A stretch of 64,000 nucleotides of DNA, taken from the NCBI GenBank assembly GCA_963931925.1, contig OZ007580.1, positions 5,079,629 through 5,143,628 of the forward strand, written 5' to 3'. Numbering within the stretch: the stretch's first letter is position 1; each line of letters opens with the position of its first letter. The DNA comes from Onchidella celtica (lineage: Eukaryota; Mollusca; Gastropoda; Systellommatophora; Onchidiidae). A program made the position numbers and the translations under genes. Below, in pieces: positions 32,067-44,172 of this stretch. Below the pieces are notes generated by a model, which saw only the letters and a program-made list of their open reading frames with translations, did not search any database and was not told the origin of the DNA.

Positions 32067-33900
32067 TTTAAGAGAAAGACTATCTTCAGCGCGCACTATA
32101 GCAGAAGAAGCTTCTGGTATCGCTTCGAAAAGAGCAAAAGACTATAAAGATAGAGGTTCCAAACTGAGAATTTTTAAGCCAGGAGACAAGGTCCTATTGT
32201 TGTTACCTACGGACCATAATAAGTTATTGATGACATGGAAAGGCCCTTATGTTATTGAGCGAGTTGTTTCAAAGGTAGATTACGCTATCCACATTGATGG
32301 AGCGAGTAAGGTTTTCCATGTTAACATGCTACAGAGATTTTATGAAAGACCACAGTATCTGTGTGCACAGACAAGACCAGAGGAGACTGTCTTCTCTACT
32401 GCTTGTACGGGGGTCGTAGACCAGTCGGACTGTGACGTAAGCGACACCGAGGCGCAGCAAGAGTTGCAAATTCAATTGCCGGAGTTAACTGCGACACAAG
32501 GTTACAGGGACGTAAAAATTAACCCTGACCTTACGAGTTCAAGGAGTAGGGAACTTGAGACCCTGTTAGCGTCATTTCCGGATGTTGTTACGGATTTGCC
32601 GGGTCGCACTACGGTGATCCAGCACCAAATAAAGTTGACTTCCGATAAGCCAGTATTTCTTAGACCGTATCCGTTGCCTTTTTCTTCGAGAGATAGAGTC
32701 ATAAAGGAAGTTGAGTCAATGTTGAAGTTAGATGTGATAGAACCATCAACATCGCCGTATTCATCACCCATCGTCCTCGTGAAAAAACTTGATGGATCGG
32801 TGCGGTTCTGTATTGATTTTCGAAGATTGAACACTATTACGGTAGGCGATAGGGAGCCTATTCCGTTTCAGGAGGAATTAATAGCTTCATTGGCCGGGTC
32901 CACGTGGTTTTCCAAGATAGATTTGACGAAAGGGTATTGGGAAATCCCGCTTACTGAGGAGTCTAAACAATACACGGCGTTCCAAACGCCCATTGGATTA
33001 TTCCAATTTAAGGTCATGCCATTTGGGTTGGTAAACGCGCCAGCGACGTTTGCACGATTAATGAGATTAGTGTTGAAGGACATACCTAATGTCGTGTCAT
33101 TCTTTGACGATATAGCATGCCATACGTCGACATGGTCTGATCATATTCAGACACTAACAGTAATTTTTCAACGATTACGTCATTTTGGGTTAACTGCTAA
33201 ACCCGCAAAGATGGATTTGGCATGTCCAGAGATAGTATTCTTAGGACATATTGTGGGTAGAGGTGTTCAGAGGCCTGAAGAAACAAAAATTGACAAGTTA
33301 GTAGGGTTGCAAATCCCTAAAACAAAGAAACAAGTCAGAAGCTTAGTGGGAATTTTAAATTATTACAGAAAGTTCATTCCAAATTTTTCCTCCTTGTCAT
33401 CCTCTCTTACTGACCTTACTAAGAAGGGACAACCCGATAAGGTCCAGTGGACGTCTGAATGTCAGACAGCATTTGATAATTTGGTGACAGCATTATCATC
33501 GTCACCCATTCTGATATTACCCGATTTTCGATCTAATTTTATCCTCAGAACGGATGCGTCGGACTCTGGTGTCGGCGCTTGTCTTCTACAGGAGAAGAAC
33601 GAATGTCTCCATCCTGTATGTTATGTCAGTAGGAAGTTATTGCAGAGAGAAAGAAAGTATTCTGTGATAGAGCGTGAGTGTCTTGCCATTGTCTGGTCCG
33701 TCCAGAAACTAGGACGTTATCTCATGGGACGAGAATTTTGTATCCAGACAGACCACAAGCCACTGACATTCTTGTCGAAGAATCGTTCGTCCAGTCCACG
33801 CTTGTCTAGATGGGCATTGGCTTTGCAGCCGTACACCTTCGTTATTCAACCAATTCCAGGAACCAGCAATCATATCGCCGACTACCTTAGTCGAGCCTAG
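32056..33900 (+). pseudogene. Element A integrase(C)-RT-RNase H
   Basis: The meaningful part of this frame starts at about 32056; the 120 bases before it overlap gag-pol in the wrong frame. It opens with the integrase C-terminal domain (LRERLSS ... GDKVLLLLP ... WKGPYVIE, the GPY/F module). RT follows with FSKIDLTKGYW and SFFDDIA (FDD in place of YxDD). RNase H has RTDASDSGVG, ERECLAIV and QTDHKPLTFL, and the frame ends ADYLSRA-stop. No integrase lies downstream, so the order integrase-RT-RNase H is real. RT and RNase H look intact, but no start codon of their own is evident. Confidence 0.9.
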
Positions 33901-34257
33901 GGCAAGATTTCGGGAGCTTATACATCGGAGGACAGGAACATTGACAGGATCTGTGTGAATGAGTCGACTTTAAAATATTGACATTATAAATATGATATGA
34001 AGAATGGTTGATAGGTTGATTGGTTTTTGATTCTGTATTAGATATTGTGTTTAGTTAGCTATTCGTGAGGTGACACATATATGCATATTTCAGACCATAT
34101 TGATCCCCATATTTTCCCCTGATTTCGGTATTTTATATACTAGGGGAACTGCTAGGTCAGTTTTTTTTAGTGTAGGTATTGCTCACGCTCACTCGTTGAC
34201 AGTCATCTTGATGCGATTTGAAATTAATTGCATTAATTTTTTTGGGGTGGGGGATGA
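33901..34257 (+). promoter_or_regulatory. Element A 3' untranslated region with polypurine tract
   Basis: 357 bp after RNase H with no ORF of note. It ends in a purine-rich GGGGTGGGGGATGA (34244-34257) abutting the 3' LTR, the expected plus-strand primer. Confidence 0.8.
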
Positions 34258-35447
34258 TGTCACGAGTGGAGTGAGTGCAATTAAGGGGATTGCTACAGAG
34301 CGGGTGTAGAGTAAGAAAGGCTCACAGTAGACAGCAAGTTAAGCGTGCTGTTGTGAGTAGTGGGGCGGGGTCTGAAGGAGGCGAAAGCGCTGTATAACTA
34401 TCACTGCAAGTTAGAAGGTCCTACGGATCGGACCTGTGAATAAAAGCCCATCGGGCGGACATAAAGGGAAGCAGTCGAGAAGACTAGTGAGAGTCTTTCC
34501 AGTAATGACTGGTATGTAGAACGTTGATTGATTATTATGATTGATGTATTATATTATATTCGTCTATTACCATGATGTGAATAAGTATATGTGAGGAATG
34601 TGGAAGTCCTTGATATTGGATATAGCAATGTGCGCCATGAGCGATAGATGAAAGTGAGTTCATGGATTTGTAGCGCGAGTGAGTAGTGTGTACTCCGATG
34701 GAGGTGTGTTACCGTAAGATGTGTGGTGAGTGAAAGGTGAACTAGTGTGTGTACGCTTCATGGATTGTAAGGAGAGGTGGAGTGAATAGAAATGGTAGGG
34801 TATTATACCAATGTAATGTTATTCTTGTAGGTGTCGGGGACGGGCCGAAGAGCCACCTCGAGGAGCACAAGTGATAGGCCAGCATAGGGCCGGAGGCCGT
34901 GCATAGGCCAGAAGTGAGGCTGTCAGTGCAGGACAGTAGAGGCACATAAAGTCGTGGCAGTCAGGCCACGGACAGGGACGTAGATATGAGAGTGAATGAG
35001 ATACTATATTGTTGCCATGTTGATAGGCTAGTGAACTGATATTATGTTGTCGCCATGTTGATGGCTATGGAAATAATAATGTGTTATTGCCCTGCGGAGG
35101 TGCTAGGGGAGTGCTAAGGTGTATGACAATAGGAAGGGGATATTGAGAGACTGCGGTGCCAGTGAATCATTAATGTACTATTAAGACCCTGAGGGGAGAG
35201 GCTGAGGCCGAAGTGCCTTTAGGAGTAACTACCGGATTGTGGATCCGAGGGAGCGTGTGTGTGAGAATAAGGCCGTTGTACGGCAGTCATTTCAATAATA
35301 TAATGTATGTAATTGCGCTATTATATGTATAATTATGTTTAATAAATGTGTGAGTCTGATGGATTGTTTTGTTAAGTGTTAAACTGTTTGTTCGTGATTG
35401 TCGTCCTGTCATAAACTATTACATCTCCCAGTCTGGGATTTGTGACA
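34258..35447 (+). repeat. Element A 3' LTR
   Basis: 1190 bp, identical to the 5' LTR by eye except for two substitutions. Confidence 0.93.
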
Positions 35448-36103
35448 GCGGTGATAGCTGCTCTCATATCAACACATACTCTTATTTTGTTTGGACTTTT
35501 TGGTTTCGGAACGATGACCAGTGGGCTCACCCATGGTGTCGGACCTGTCGCTCGTTCGATTACTCCGAGTTCTTCCTCTTTGTTAAGGTGTTCATCCAAT
35601 TGTCTTCGCGTGTGGAAGGGGATTCTTCTGTATCGTTGGGCTACCGGCGGAACATTCTTGTCAATGTGGAGACTAACTTGATAATTCTTTAGTTCCCCAA
35701 GGCCAGTGAATACATCAGGGTACTGTTTTGTGATGTTATTAACGTCTAGTTTGTTAACCATGCTCAGGAGTTTCAGCTCCTGGCTTGCTTTCCATCCTAG
35801 GATTGGTATGTCTTTTGTGTTCACGACCAAAAATTCAATGGGTTTTTGGATTTGATTGTGACTAACAACTGTGCTGAATTTTCCGAGCACATGTAATGGA
35901 GAAGTTGATGAGAACGGAAAAATTCTTGTTGAACACTTGCTGAGAGTGGGCGTTGGTTTTAATTTCTCAAACTCTGTTATGGGTAGGATGTTTGTTGTTG
36001 CGCCAGAATCTGCGAGAACATCAAAGTTTTTTGCCAAGTATGTTGATGCAAAATACAGGCATGTCTTTTCTCATACTACTTGACGAAAATACATAGTCAT
36101 CAG
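35448..36103 (-). pseudogene. Element B protease and N-terminal RT
   Basis: The segment of B caught between insertions A and C. On the minus strand it encodes an aspartic protease active site (DVLADSGATTN, about 36000-36030), then the RT fingers with GVIERATGPTPWVSPLVIV and VCVDMRAA. The frame runs into insertion A at 35452 and continues at 27607. Upstream of 36037 the frame changes, so there is a further small indel between gag and protease or a programmed shift. Confidence 0.85.
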
Positions 36104-37283
36104 TGTCACGAGTGGAGTGAGTGCAATTAAGGGGATTGCTACAGAGCGGGTGTAGAGTAAGAAAGGCTCACGGTGGACAAGTAAGTTAAGCGTGCTGTTG
36201 TGAGTAGTGGGAGGGTCTGAATGAGGCGAAAGCGCTGTATTACTATCACTGCAAGTTAGAAGGTCCTACGGAACGGACCTGTGAATAAGAGCCCATCGGG
36301 TAGACATAAGGGGAGCAGTCGAGAAGACTAGTGAGAGAGTCTTTCCAGTGATGACTGGTATGTAGAACGTTGATTGATTATTATGATTGATGTATTATAT
36401 TATATTCGTCTATTACCATGATGTAAATAAGTATATGTGAGGAATGTGGAAGTCCTTGATATTGGATATAGCAATGTGCGCCATGAGCGATAGATGAAAG
36501 TGAGTTCATGGATTTGTAGCGCGAGTGAGTAGTGTGTACTCCGATGGAGGTGTGTTACCGTAAGAAGTGTGGTGAGTGAAAGGTGAACTAGTGTGTGTAC
36601 GCTTCATGGATTGTAAGGAGAGGTGGAGTGAATAGAAATGGTAGGGTATTATACCAATGTAATGTTATTCTTGTAGGTGTCGAGGACGGGCCGCAGAGCC
36701 ACCTCGATGAGCACAGGGGATAGGCCAGCATAGGGCCGGAGGCCACACATAGGCCAGAAGTGAGGCTGTCAGTGCAGGACAGTAGAGGCACATAAAGTCG
36801 TGGCAGTCAGGCCACGGACAGGGACGTAGATATGAGCGTGAATGTGATAATGCACTATTGCCATGTTGAGGGGAGAATGTACTATTGAAATGATAATGTC
36901 TATTGAAATGATAATGTGTTATTGCCCTGCTGAGGTGCTAGGGGAATGCTAAGGTGTATGACAATAGGAAGGTGATATTGAGAGACTGCGGTGCCAGTAA
37001 ATTATTAATGTGCTATTAAGACCCTGAGGGGAGAGGCTGAGGCCGAAGTGCCTTTAGGAGTAACTACCGGATTGTGGATCCGAGGGAGAGTGTGTGTGAG
37101 AATAAGGCCGTTGTACGGCAGTTGATTTCAATGATATAATGTATGTAATTGCGCTATTATCTGTATAATTATGTTTAATAAATGTGTGAGTCTGATGGAT
37201 TGTTCTGTTAAGTGTTAACTTGTTTGTTCGTGATTGTTGTCCTGTCATAACTTATTACATCTCCCAGTCTGGGATTTGTGACA
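36104..37283 (+). repeat. Element C 5' LTR
   Basis: 1180 bp, TGTCACGAG ... TTGTGACA. It is shorter than A's because of differences in the internal ATTGAAATGATAATG minisatellite. Confidence 0.93.
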
Positions 37284-37284
37284 C

Positions 37285-37297
37285 TGGGGGCTCGTCC
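37285..37297 (+). promoter_or_regulatory. Element C primer-binding site
   Basis: TGGGGGCTCGTCC, complementary to the tRNA-Pro 3' end, present once. Confidence 0.85.
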
Positions 37298-38237
37298 TGT
37301 TTACCTGTGGTCATTTTGACATTGTGTATTCGTTATATCTAGTTATTTTTCTGTTGTGCTAGGAATTCGTGCTGTTGTCTTTGTTCGTGGGATGAATGGA
37401 AATTTCATGATGGTATGATTTATGTATGTTTATGAATAATAATATGTATTGATGCATGTATTTTGATGAATATGTATTAATGTGTACTTAAATTTCTGCA
37501 GAGTGTGTGTGCCAGCCTGAGGAGTCAAGCGGCCAGAGCTCCGATTAAGGGGAGGAGTTAAACTCAAAAATTGAAAGTTAAGTGAAAATTTTGTACCCTG
37601 GATTGAGGGCTGTCTTTTCATCTGTCTGTTTCCCTGTTTTTGCTGTTTTTGTCGTAATCGATTATACGGGCGGTGGCGCGGGTTTGCTGTGGTGAGCGTA
37701 GTTTGTCCTCTTCGGGAGGTGGGCTAATCTAGGAACCGCGTTCATCACAGTGAACAGTTCTGTAGGGACCTGTATTTTTGTTTAGATTGTGCCGTTCCAT
37801 CTTCCTCGTTGTTTTAGGAAGACGTCTCTCTTGTCCCTCTCTTACCTTTCTGTAGATACGTTCTTTTTTTTTCAGACTCTGTTCTTGTTCGTAGCTTGTA
37901 GTGTAATCGGCGTAGTAGGTTGCATTTTTTTTTTCCATTATAGTTTTTTTTTGTAGAAGCTTTGTCCTAGTCTGGTTCGTTGTCCTTGACGTACTTGTGG
38001 TCCTTCTACTGTATTTCTTCATTCTTGTCGTTTCTATTTTCTTTTATAATTAATAGTGCTATGCATTTTATAGATATAGAATTAGTTGTGCTGTAAAGGT
38101 AAATTTCTGAATTGTATTTGAGACAACCGGGTATTGTTATATCTGGTGTGATCTCAGGTCTCTGGTCGTGTCGTTAGTTATCATACCGGCAGGTTAGCCG
38201 TTTTTTTTAATACATACCATAACCATAAATCTGTGAA
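37298..38237 (+). other. Element C 5' leader
   Basis: Untranslated leader homologous to 28835-29792 with several small indels. No supported ORF. Confidence 0.8.
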
Positions 38238-40949
38238 ATGGCGGAACTCCAACAACTAATGAAGTTGGGTAAGGAACTTGGCCTGGAGGGAGAGGAGCTA
38301 CGCGGCTGGATTAAAGAACAGCAGGCGGATTTGCGCGATGAGCGTGCTAAGGATAGAGAGCGAGAAAAAGAGGCTCAAGACCGACAGAGAGAAGAGGAAA
38401 GAGAGGCTAAGGCTCAGCAACAAGAAAGAGAGGCTAAGGATAAGGAACAGGAAAGGGAGTTTAAGCAACAGGAAAGGGAGTTTAAGCAACAGGAAAGGGA
38501 GGCTAAGGAACGGGAGCAGGAGAGGGAGTTAAGGTTAAGGGAGATAGAAGCTAGGGATAACCAACAGGAGAGAGAGACGCGAATGAGAATCGCGGAGTTG
38601 GAAAGCCAAAAGAATGCGCCAACAGAAGCAGTTGAGCGGCAGGTACACAATAAAGGTGGCGTTAGGATTAAGCTCCCTACGTTCGACGACCGGAAGGACG
38701 ACATAGACGCCTTCCTTTACAGGTTCGAACTGAACGCACAATTGCAATGGGGGGAAAATAAGGAATTATGGGCCACGTACCTGGCGTCTCTATTGCAGGG
38801 GCGAGCGTTAACCTACTTTAAAGAGCTACAGCGCGAAGACGTGCAAGATTACGATAAGCTGAAGGCTTTGCTGCTTCGCCGATTTGCGCGTACCGAGGAA
38901 TATTTCCGGGAGCAGTTTAGGCGAGCACGTGCGGATACCAGGGAGGACTTTGCTGCCTTCGTCGCGAGACTAACGGAGTATTTCGCGAACTGGGTAGACT
39001 TGGCGCATGTGGGCGCGGATTTTGCTAAACTGAAAGACGTAATGATCCGTGACCAGCTGTACGCGTCGTGCCACAAAGATCTGGTGGCTTTCCTGAAAGA
39101 GAACGAACCCGCGACGGTGCAGGAGGCGTCTAAGTTGGCGGAAGCATACCGTACGGCACATCCGTCCAAACCAGTCGCCAGGGCGTACGTCCAAGATGCT
39201 GGGTACGTCGCCGTTGTCGAAGGGTCGCCGGCAGGACTTAGGGACAGGTCGCGTCAGCGTGGTGCCTATAGCGGGCAAGCCCAGGGGCAGCGTAGGGGCT
39301 ATCACCAATCACCGGCATATGGATCCGGTAAGTTTGACCGAGCAGGAGGGCTAGGTCGCGGTAATGGCCGGGGGCGAGTTGTGACCTTTGCCGATGACCG
39401 ACGGCATAGGGACTTTAGTTCCGGTCGCGAAGGGTCACGGGGACCCAGGCCTAGGGCAGCACAGGGAGCGGAGTGTTGGACTTGCGGACGCGTGGGTCAC
39501 TTTTCACGCGAGTGTAGGGCCGCGAAGTGTTGGAACTGCGGTAGAGCAGATCACATCAGCGTGAATTGCCCTGCAGGTAGGATAGCGGCGAACGTGGACA
39601 GTAGCTCCAGTCCATGTTCCCCAAATAAATTTCATCATGCGGCTGCGTGTGTTACATCGGACAACGGAGGCGGACAGTATTCTAAGTGTCCCAGTTGTGA
39701 GAAGTTATTATCTTCCGGTGTTTTACCTTGTGGGAGAAAGATCCCCGTTATAAATTCATGTCATACAGGAGGTGGTCTTAGGGTTTATCCGGGGTTTGTT
39801 GGGGACGAACCGGTCTCGGTTTTACGAGATACAGGATCTACCGTTGTGGGAGTGCATAGAGACTGCATTCGGGATTCACAGCTTACAGGTGAGACTGTCC
39901 CGTGCATCCAATTTTCGGGGGCCATTGAGAAATTACCCATGGCAAGAATAATGATAGCTACACCTTTCCTTAGCGGGGAAGTCGAAGCAGTCGTTGGTTG
40001 TTTTCCAGGCGCCCAGCTCATCATTGGGAATGTATCACGGGTAGTTTCCCCTTCCGATGAGAACGTGCAAGCATGGTCGCAATCAAAAGGTATTGACTTT
40101 TGCGCCGCGGTCGAAACACGTCGACGGGTAGCTGATAAAGATAAGATTAGACCTTTGGCGACGCCAGCGGTCAACCTAGATATCACGCCAGAACGCTTGG
40201 CGAGATTACAAAGGGAGGACCCATCATTAAACCCATGTTTTGGGGAGGCGCGAACCGAGAAAACGAGGAAATACAAGAACGGGTCATCTTCTTTTTTTGT
40301 CCAGGGGGGCATTCTGTTCCGTATGTACGTCACGGTGGCTTCCGTTCAAAAGCAGGTCGTCGTGCCACGGTCGTTAATTGCTACAGTATTGCGTCTGGCC
40401 CATGATGTTCCATTAGCGCATCATATGGGAAGTGCTAGAACCAAGCAGAGAATTCTGAAAGATTTTTATTGGCCATCGATACATAGAGATGTACGGCTAT
40501 ATTGTAAGACGTGCAGTGCGTGCCAAAAGACGACGCATAAGGGTCGTACACCCCAGGCTCCTCTTCAAAAGATCCCCACGGTTTCGGAACCGTTTAAAAA
40601 GGTTTCGATAGACCTTGTTGATTTAAGAGAAAGATTATCTTCAGCGCGCACTATAGCAGAAGAAGCGTCTAGTATCGCTTCAGCAAGAGCAAAGAACTAT
40701 AAAGATAGAGCGTCCAAACTGAGAATTTTTAAGCCAGGAGACAAGGTCCTATTGTTGTTACCTACGGACCATAATAAGTTATTGATGACATGGAAAGGTC
40801 CTTATGTTATTGAGCGAATTGTTTCGAAGGTAGATTACGCTATCCACATTGATGGATCAGTAAAGGTTTTCCACGTTGATATGCTGCAGCGGTTTCATGA
40901 GAGACCAGAGTATCGGTATTCTCATACCGGTATTAAAGGACATACCTAA
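38238..40949 (+). pseudogene. Element C gag-protease-integrase lacking catalytic core
   Basis: 903 codons in one open frame. The layout is as in element A (SCAN-like capsid, two CCHC knuckles, LRDTGSTV protease, H2C2 zinc domain). Here the frame passes uninterrupted from the zinc domain through KKVSIDLV straight into LRERLSS and the GPY module, so about 150 expected core residues, including the second Asp and the Glu of DDE, are missing. The N-terminal coiled coil is longer than in A because QQEREFK-type units are repeated (about residues 45-130). The frame ends shortly after the RT-deletion junction at about 40925-40949. Confidence 0.9.
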
Positions 40950-41760
40950 TGTCGTGTCATTCTTTGACGATATAGCATGTCATACGTCGACATGGTCTGA
41001 TCATATTCAGACACTAACAGTAATTTTTCAACGATTACGTCATTTTGGGTTAACTGCTAAACCCGCAAAGATGGATTTGGCATGTCCAGAGATAATATTC
41101 TTAGGACATATCGTGGGTAGAGGTGTTCAGAGACCTGAAGTAACAAAAATTGACAAATTAGTAGGGTTGCAAATCCCTAAAACAAAGAAACAAGTCAGAA
41201 GCTTAGTGGGAATTTTAAATTATTACAGAAAGTTCATTCCAAATTTTTCCTCCTTGTCATCTTCTCTTACTGACCTTACTAAGAAGGGACAACCCGATAA
41301 GGTCCAGTGGACGTCTGAATGTCAGACAGCATTTGATAATTTGGTGACAGCATTATCATCGTCACCCATTCTGATATTACCCGATTTTCGATCTAATTTT
41401 ATCCTCAGAACGGATGCGTCGGACTCTGGTGTCGGCGCTTGTCTTCTACAGGAGAAGAACGAATGTCTCCATCCTGTATGTTATGTCAGTAGGAAGTTAT
41501 TGCAGAGAGAAAGAAAGTATTCTGTGATAGAGCGTGAGTGTCTTGCCATTGTGTGGTCCGTCCAGAAACTAGGACGTTATCTCATGGGACGAGAATTTTG
41601 TATCCAGACAGACCACAAGCCACTGACATTTTTGTCGAAGAATCGTTCGTCCAGCCCACGCTTGTCTAGATGGGCATTGGCTTTGCAGCCGTATACCTTC
41701 GTTATTCAACCAATTCCAGGGACCAGCAATCATATCGCCGACTACCTTAGTCGAGCCTAG
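40929..41760 (+). pseudogene. Element C RT remnant and RNase H
   Basis: Resumes in a different frame from the upstream ORF. Only the end of the RT palm (LKDIPNVVSFFDDIACH) and the thumb remain, then a complete RNase H (RTDASDSGVG, QTDHKPLTFL) ending ADYLSRA-stop. The FDD pair is kept, but the first catalytic Asp and the fingers are deleted, so it cannot be a working RT. Confidence 0.9.
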
Positions 41761-42085
41761 GGGAAGTGTTCAGGAGCTTATACATCGGAGGACAGGAACA
41801 TTGACAGGATCTGTGTGAATGAGTCGACTTTAAAATATTGACATTATAAATATGATATGAAGAATGGTTGATAGGTTGATTGGTTTTTGATTCTGTATTA
41901 AGTATTGTGATTAGTCAGCTATTCATGATGTGACACATATATGCATATTGCAGGCCATATTGATCCCCATATTTTCCCCTGATTTCGGTATTCTATATAC
42001 TAGGGGAACTGCGAGGTCAGTTTTTTTAGTGTAGGTATTGCTCACGCTCACTCAATTGCATTAATTTTTTTGGGGTGGGGGATGA
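41761..42085 (+). promoter_or_regulatory. Element C 3' untranslated region with polypurine tract
   Basis: 325 bp homologous to 33901-34257 with a deletion of about 30 bp. It ends GGGGTGGGGGATGA directly before the LTR. Confidence 0.8.
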
Positions 42086-43265
42086 TGTCACGAGTGGAGT
42101 GAGTGCAATTAAGGGGATTGCTACAGAGCGGGTGTAGAGTAAGAAAGGCTCACGGTGGACAAGTAAGTTAAGCGTGCTGTTGTGAGTAGTGGGAGGGTCT
42201 GAATGAGGCGAAAGCGCTGTATTACTATCACTGCAAGTTAGAAGGTCCTACGGAACGGACCTGTGAATAAGAGCCCATCGGGCAGACATAAGGGGAGCAG
42301 TCGAGAAGACTAGTGAGAGAGTCTTTCCAGTGATGACTGGTATGTAGAACGTTGATTGATTATTATGATTGATGTATTATATTATATTCGTCTATTACCA
42401 TGATGTAAATAAGTATATGTGAGGAATGTGGAAGTCCTTGATATTGGATATAGCAATGTGCGCCATGAGCGATAGATGAAAGTGAGTTCATGGATTTGTA
42501 GCGCGAGTGAGTAGTGTGTACTCCGATGGAGGTGTGTTACCGTAAGAAGTGTGGTGAGTGAAAGGTGAACTAGTGTGTGTACGCTTCATGGATTGTAAGG
42601 AGAGGTGGAGTGAATAGAAATGGTAGGGTATTATACCAATGTAATGTTATTCTTGTAGGTGTCGAGGACGGGCCGCAGAGCCACCTCGATGAGCACAGGG
42701 GATAGGCCAGCATAGGGCCGGAGGCCACACATAGGCCAGAAGTGAGGCTGTCAGTGCAGGACAGTAGAGGCACATAAAGTCGTGGCAGTCAGGCCACGGA
42801 CAGGGACGTAGATATGAGCGTGAATGTGATAATGCACTATTGCCATGTTGAGGGGAGAATGTACTATTGAAATGATAATGTCTATTGAAATGATAATGTG
42901 TTATTGCCCTGCTGAGGTGCTAGGGGAATGCTAAGGTGTATGACAATAGGAAGGTGATATTGAGAGACTGCGGTGCCAGTAAATTATTAATGTGCTATTA
43001 AGACCCTGAGGGGAGAGGCTGAGGCCGAAGTGCCTTTAGGAGTAACTACCGGATTGTGGATCCGAGGGAGAGTGTGTGTGAGAATAAGGCCGTTGTACGG
43101 CAGTTGATTTCAATAATATAATGTATGTAATTGCGCTATTATCTGTATAATTATGTTTAATAAATGTGTGAGTCTGATGGATTGTTCTGTTAAGTGTTAA
43201 CTTGTTTGTTCGTGATTGTTGTCCTGTCATAACTTATTACATCTCCCAGTCTGGGATTTGTGACA
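42086..43265 (+). repeat. Element C 3' LTR
   Basis: 1180 bp, nearly identical to the C 5' LTR. Confidence 0.93.
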
Positions 43266-43580
43266 ATCAGATGAAGATTCGTCCGATTCTTCTTGCACAT
43301 TTCGTACATTTGACTTTCTTGTTCTGAACGATCTGTTTGTATTGTTTGACTGTCTCCTGTCTGGTTGATATTGATTTGTATGTCTCTGAGTTTGAGGATT
43401 ATTTGTACTTTTGCATACTGTCGCAAAGTGATTTTGTCTCACACATGAATTGCAGGTTTTACCATGTGCGGGGCAGTTGGATTGTCTTCCAAAATGCGGC
43501 CAGTCTCGTCCACAGTTCCTACATTTCTGATTCGGATTCCTGTTCGGTCTACCAGAAAAGTTGCTTTTGGGCCTTTGTGA
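43266..43580 (-). pseudogene. Element B gag C-terminal part (zinc-knuckle region)
   Basis: On the minus strand this frame encodes CRNCGRDWPHFG ... CPAHGKTCNSC ... HFATVC, Cys/His-rich knuckles of a Mag-like nucleocapsid. It is out of frame with the main gag ORF; the switch lies near a run of nine T at about 43584-43592. Insertion C cuts its downstream end. Confidence 0.75.
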
Positions 43581-43635
43581 TTGATGTTTTTTTTTGCGTA
43601 TTCAGCCTGTCACACCTTGCTTCGTGCTCAACATG

Positions 43636-44172
43636 CTATGCATGTTTTTTAGATAGTTCTGTTGTTCTGGCATATCGCAGAAGATCTTGTAAGCTTAAAC
43701 TTGGATTGCAAAGTCCCTTCTCTCTTACCCTTGCCGATCTACAGCCTGCTATCAACTGTGACTTTATCTCCTCATCTGGGTCATGGAAATCACATGAGGG
43801 CGCTAGCTTTGACAATTCAATGTAGAAGTCATCGATTTCATCTGTAGTTTGTTTCATTTGACGAAATGTGTATCTTTGTATTTCTGTGTTGATTTTAGGA
43901 TTGAAATGTTTCGTGATGGCATCCACAAGTTTGTCAAATACATTTTCATCCTCTCCAGGTGTGGTTAGTTCGTGAGGGAGATTCTCTACGATGTCATTGA
44001 GGTCGTTGCCTGCATATGTGAGCATGAGTGCCTTTTTTCGTTTGTCATCAGTCATATCATATGCTACAAAGAGATTGTCTGTCAGTCTCTTGATCCATTT
44101 GGACCATCTGATTGATACTCCTTCAGATCTTGTGTCTAAGGGTTCATAGCTTGGCAGTTGTGCAAATGCCAT
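43636..44172 (-). pseudogene. Element B gag, matrix/capsid part
   Basis: 178 codons starting ATG at 44172. The product resembles Gag of Mag-type gypsy elements: a helical capsid with W-x-x-W-I/K and the YAGNDLNDIVENLP and FRQMKQTTDEIDDFYIELSKLA segments. It begins about 140 bp after the primer site, as expected, and stops at 43636 before the knuckles. Confidence 0.85.

Larger units (their letters stand above)
27608..35447 (+). mobile_element. Element A: full-length Gmr1-like Ty3/gypsy retrotransposon, inserted in B
   Basis: 7840 bp with two 1190-bp LTRs and target duplication GCGGT at 27603-27607 and 35448-35452. The two LTRs appear to differ at only two positions (near 28579/35227 and 28605/35254), so the insertion is recent. 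Internal order: tRNA-Pro primer site, about 1-kb leader, gag, protease, integrase N-terminal zinc domain, integrase C-terminal domain, RT, RNase H, polypurine tract. Integrase before RT is the Gmr1-like arrangement. The integrase catalytic core is absent, and a frameshift lies at the deletion junction (about 32050-32066). Confidence 0.93.
36104..43265 (+). mobile_element. Element C: Gmr1-like retrotransposon with RT deletion, inserted in B
   Basis: 7162 bp with two 1180-bp LTRs and target duplication ATCAG at 36099-36103 and 43266-43270. The two LTRs appear to differ at two positions (near 36302/42284 and 37133/43114). It is the same family as A but a slightly different LTR subtype. It shares A's integrase-core deletion and additionally lost about 0.7 kb spanning the integrase-RT linker and most of the RT fingers and palm. 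Confidence 0.93.

Noticed and set aside
43337-43825. 162-codon plus-strand ORF
   Set aside because: Antisense shadow of element B gag.
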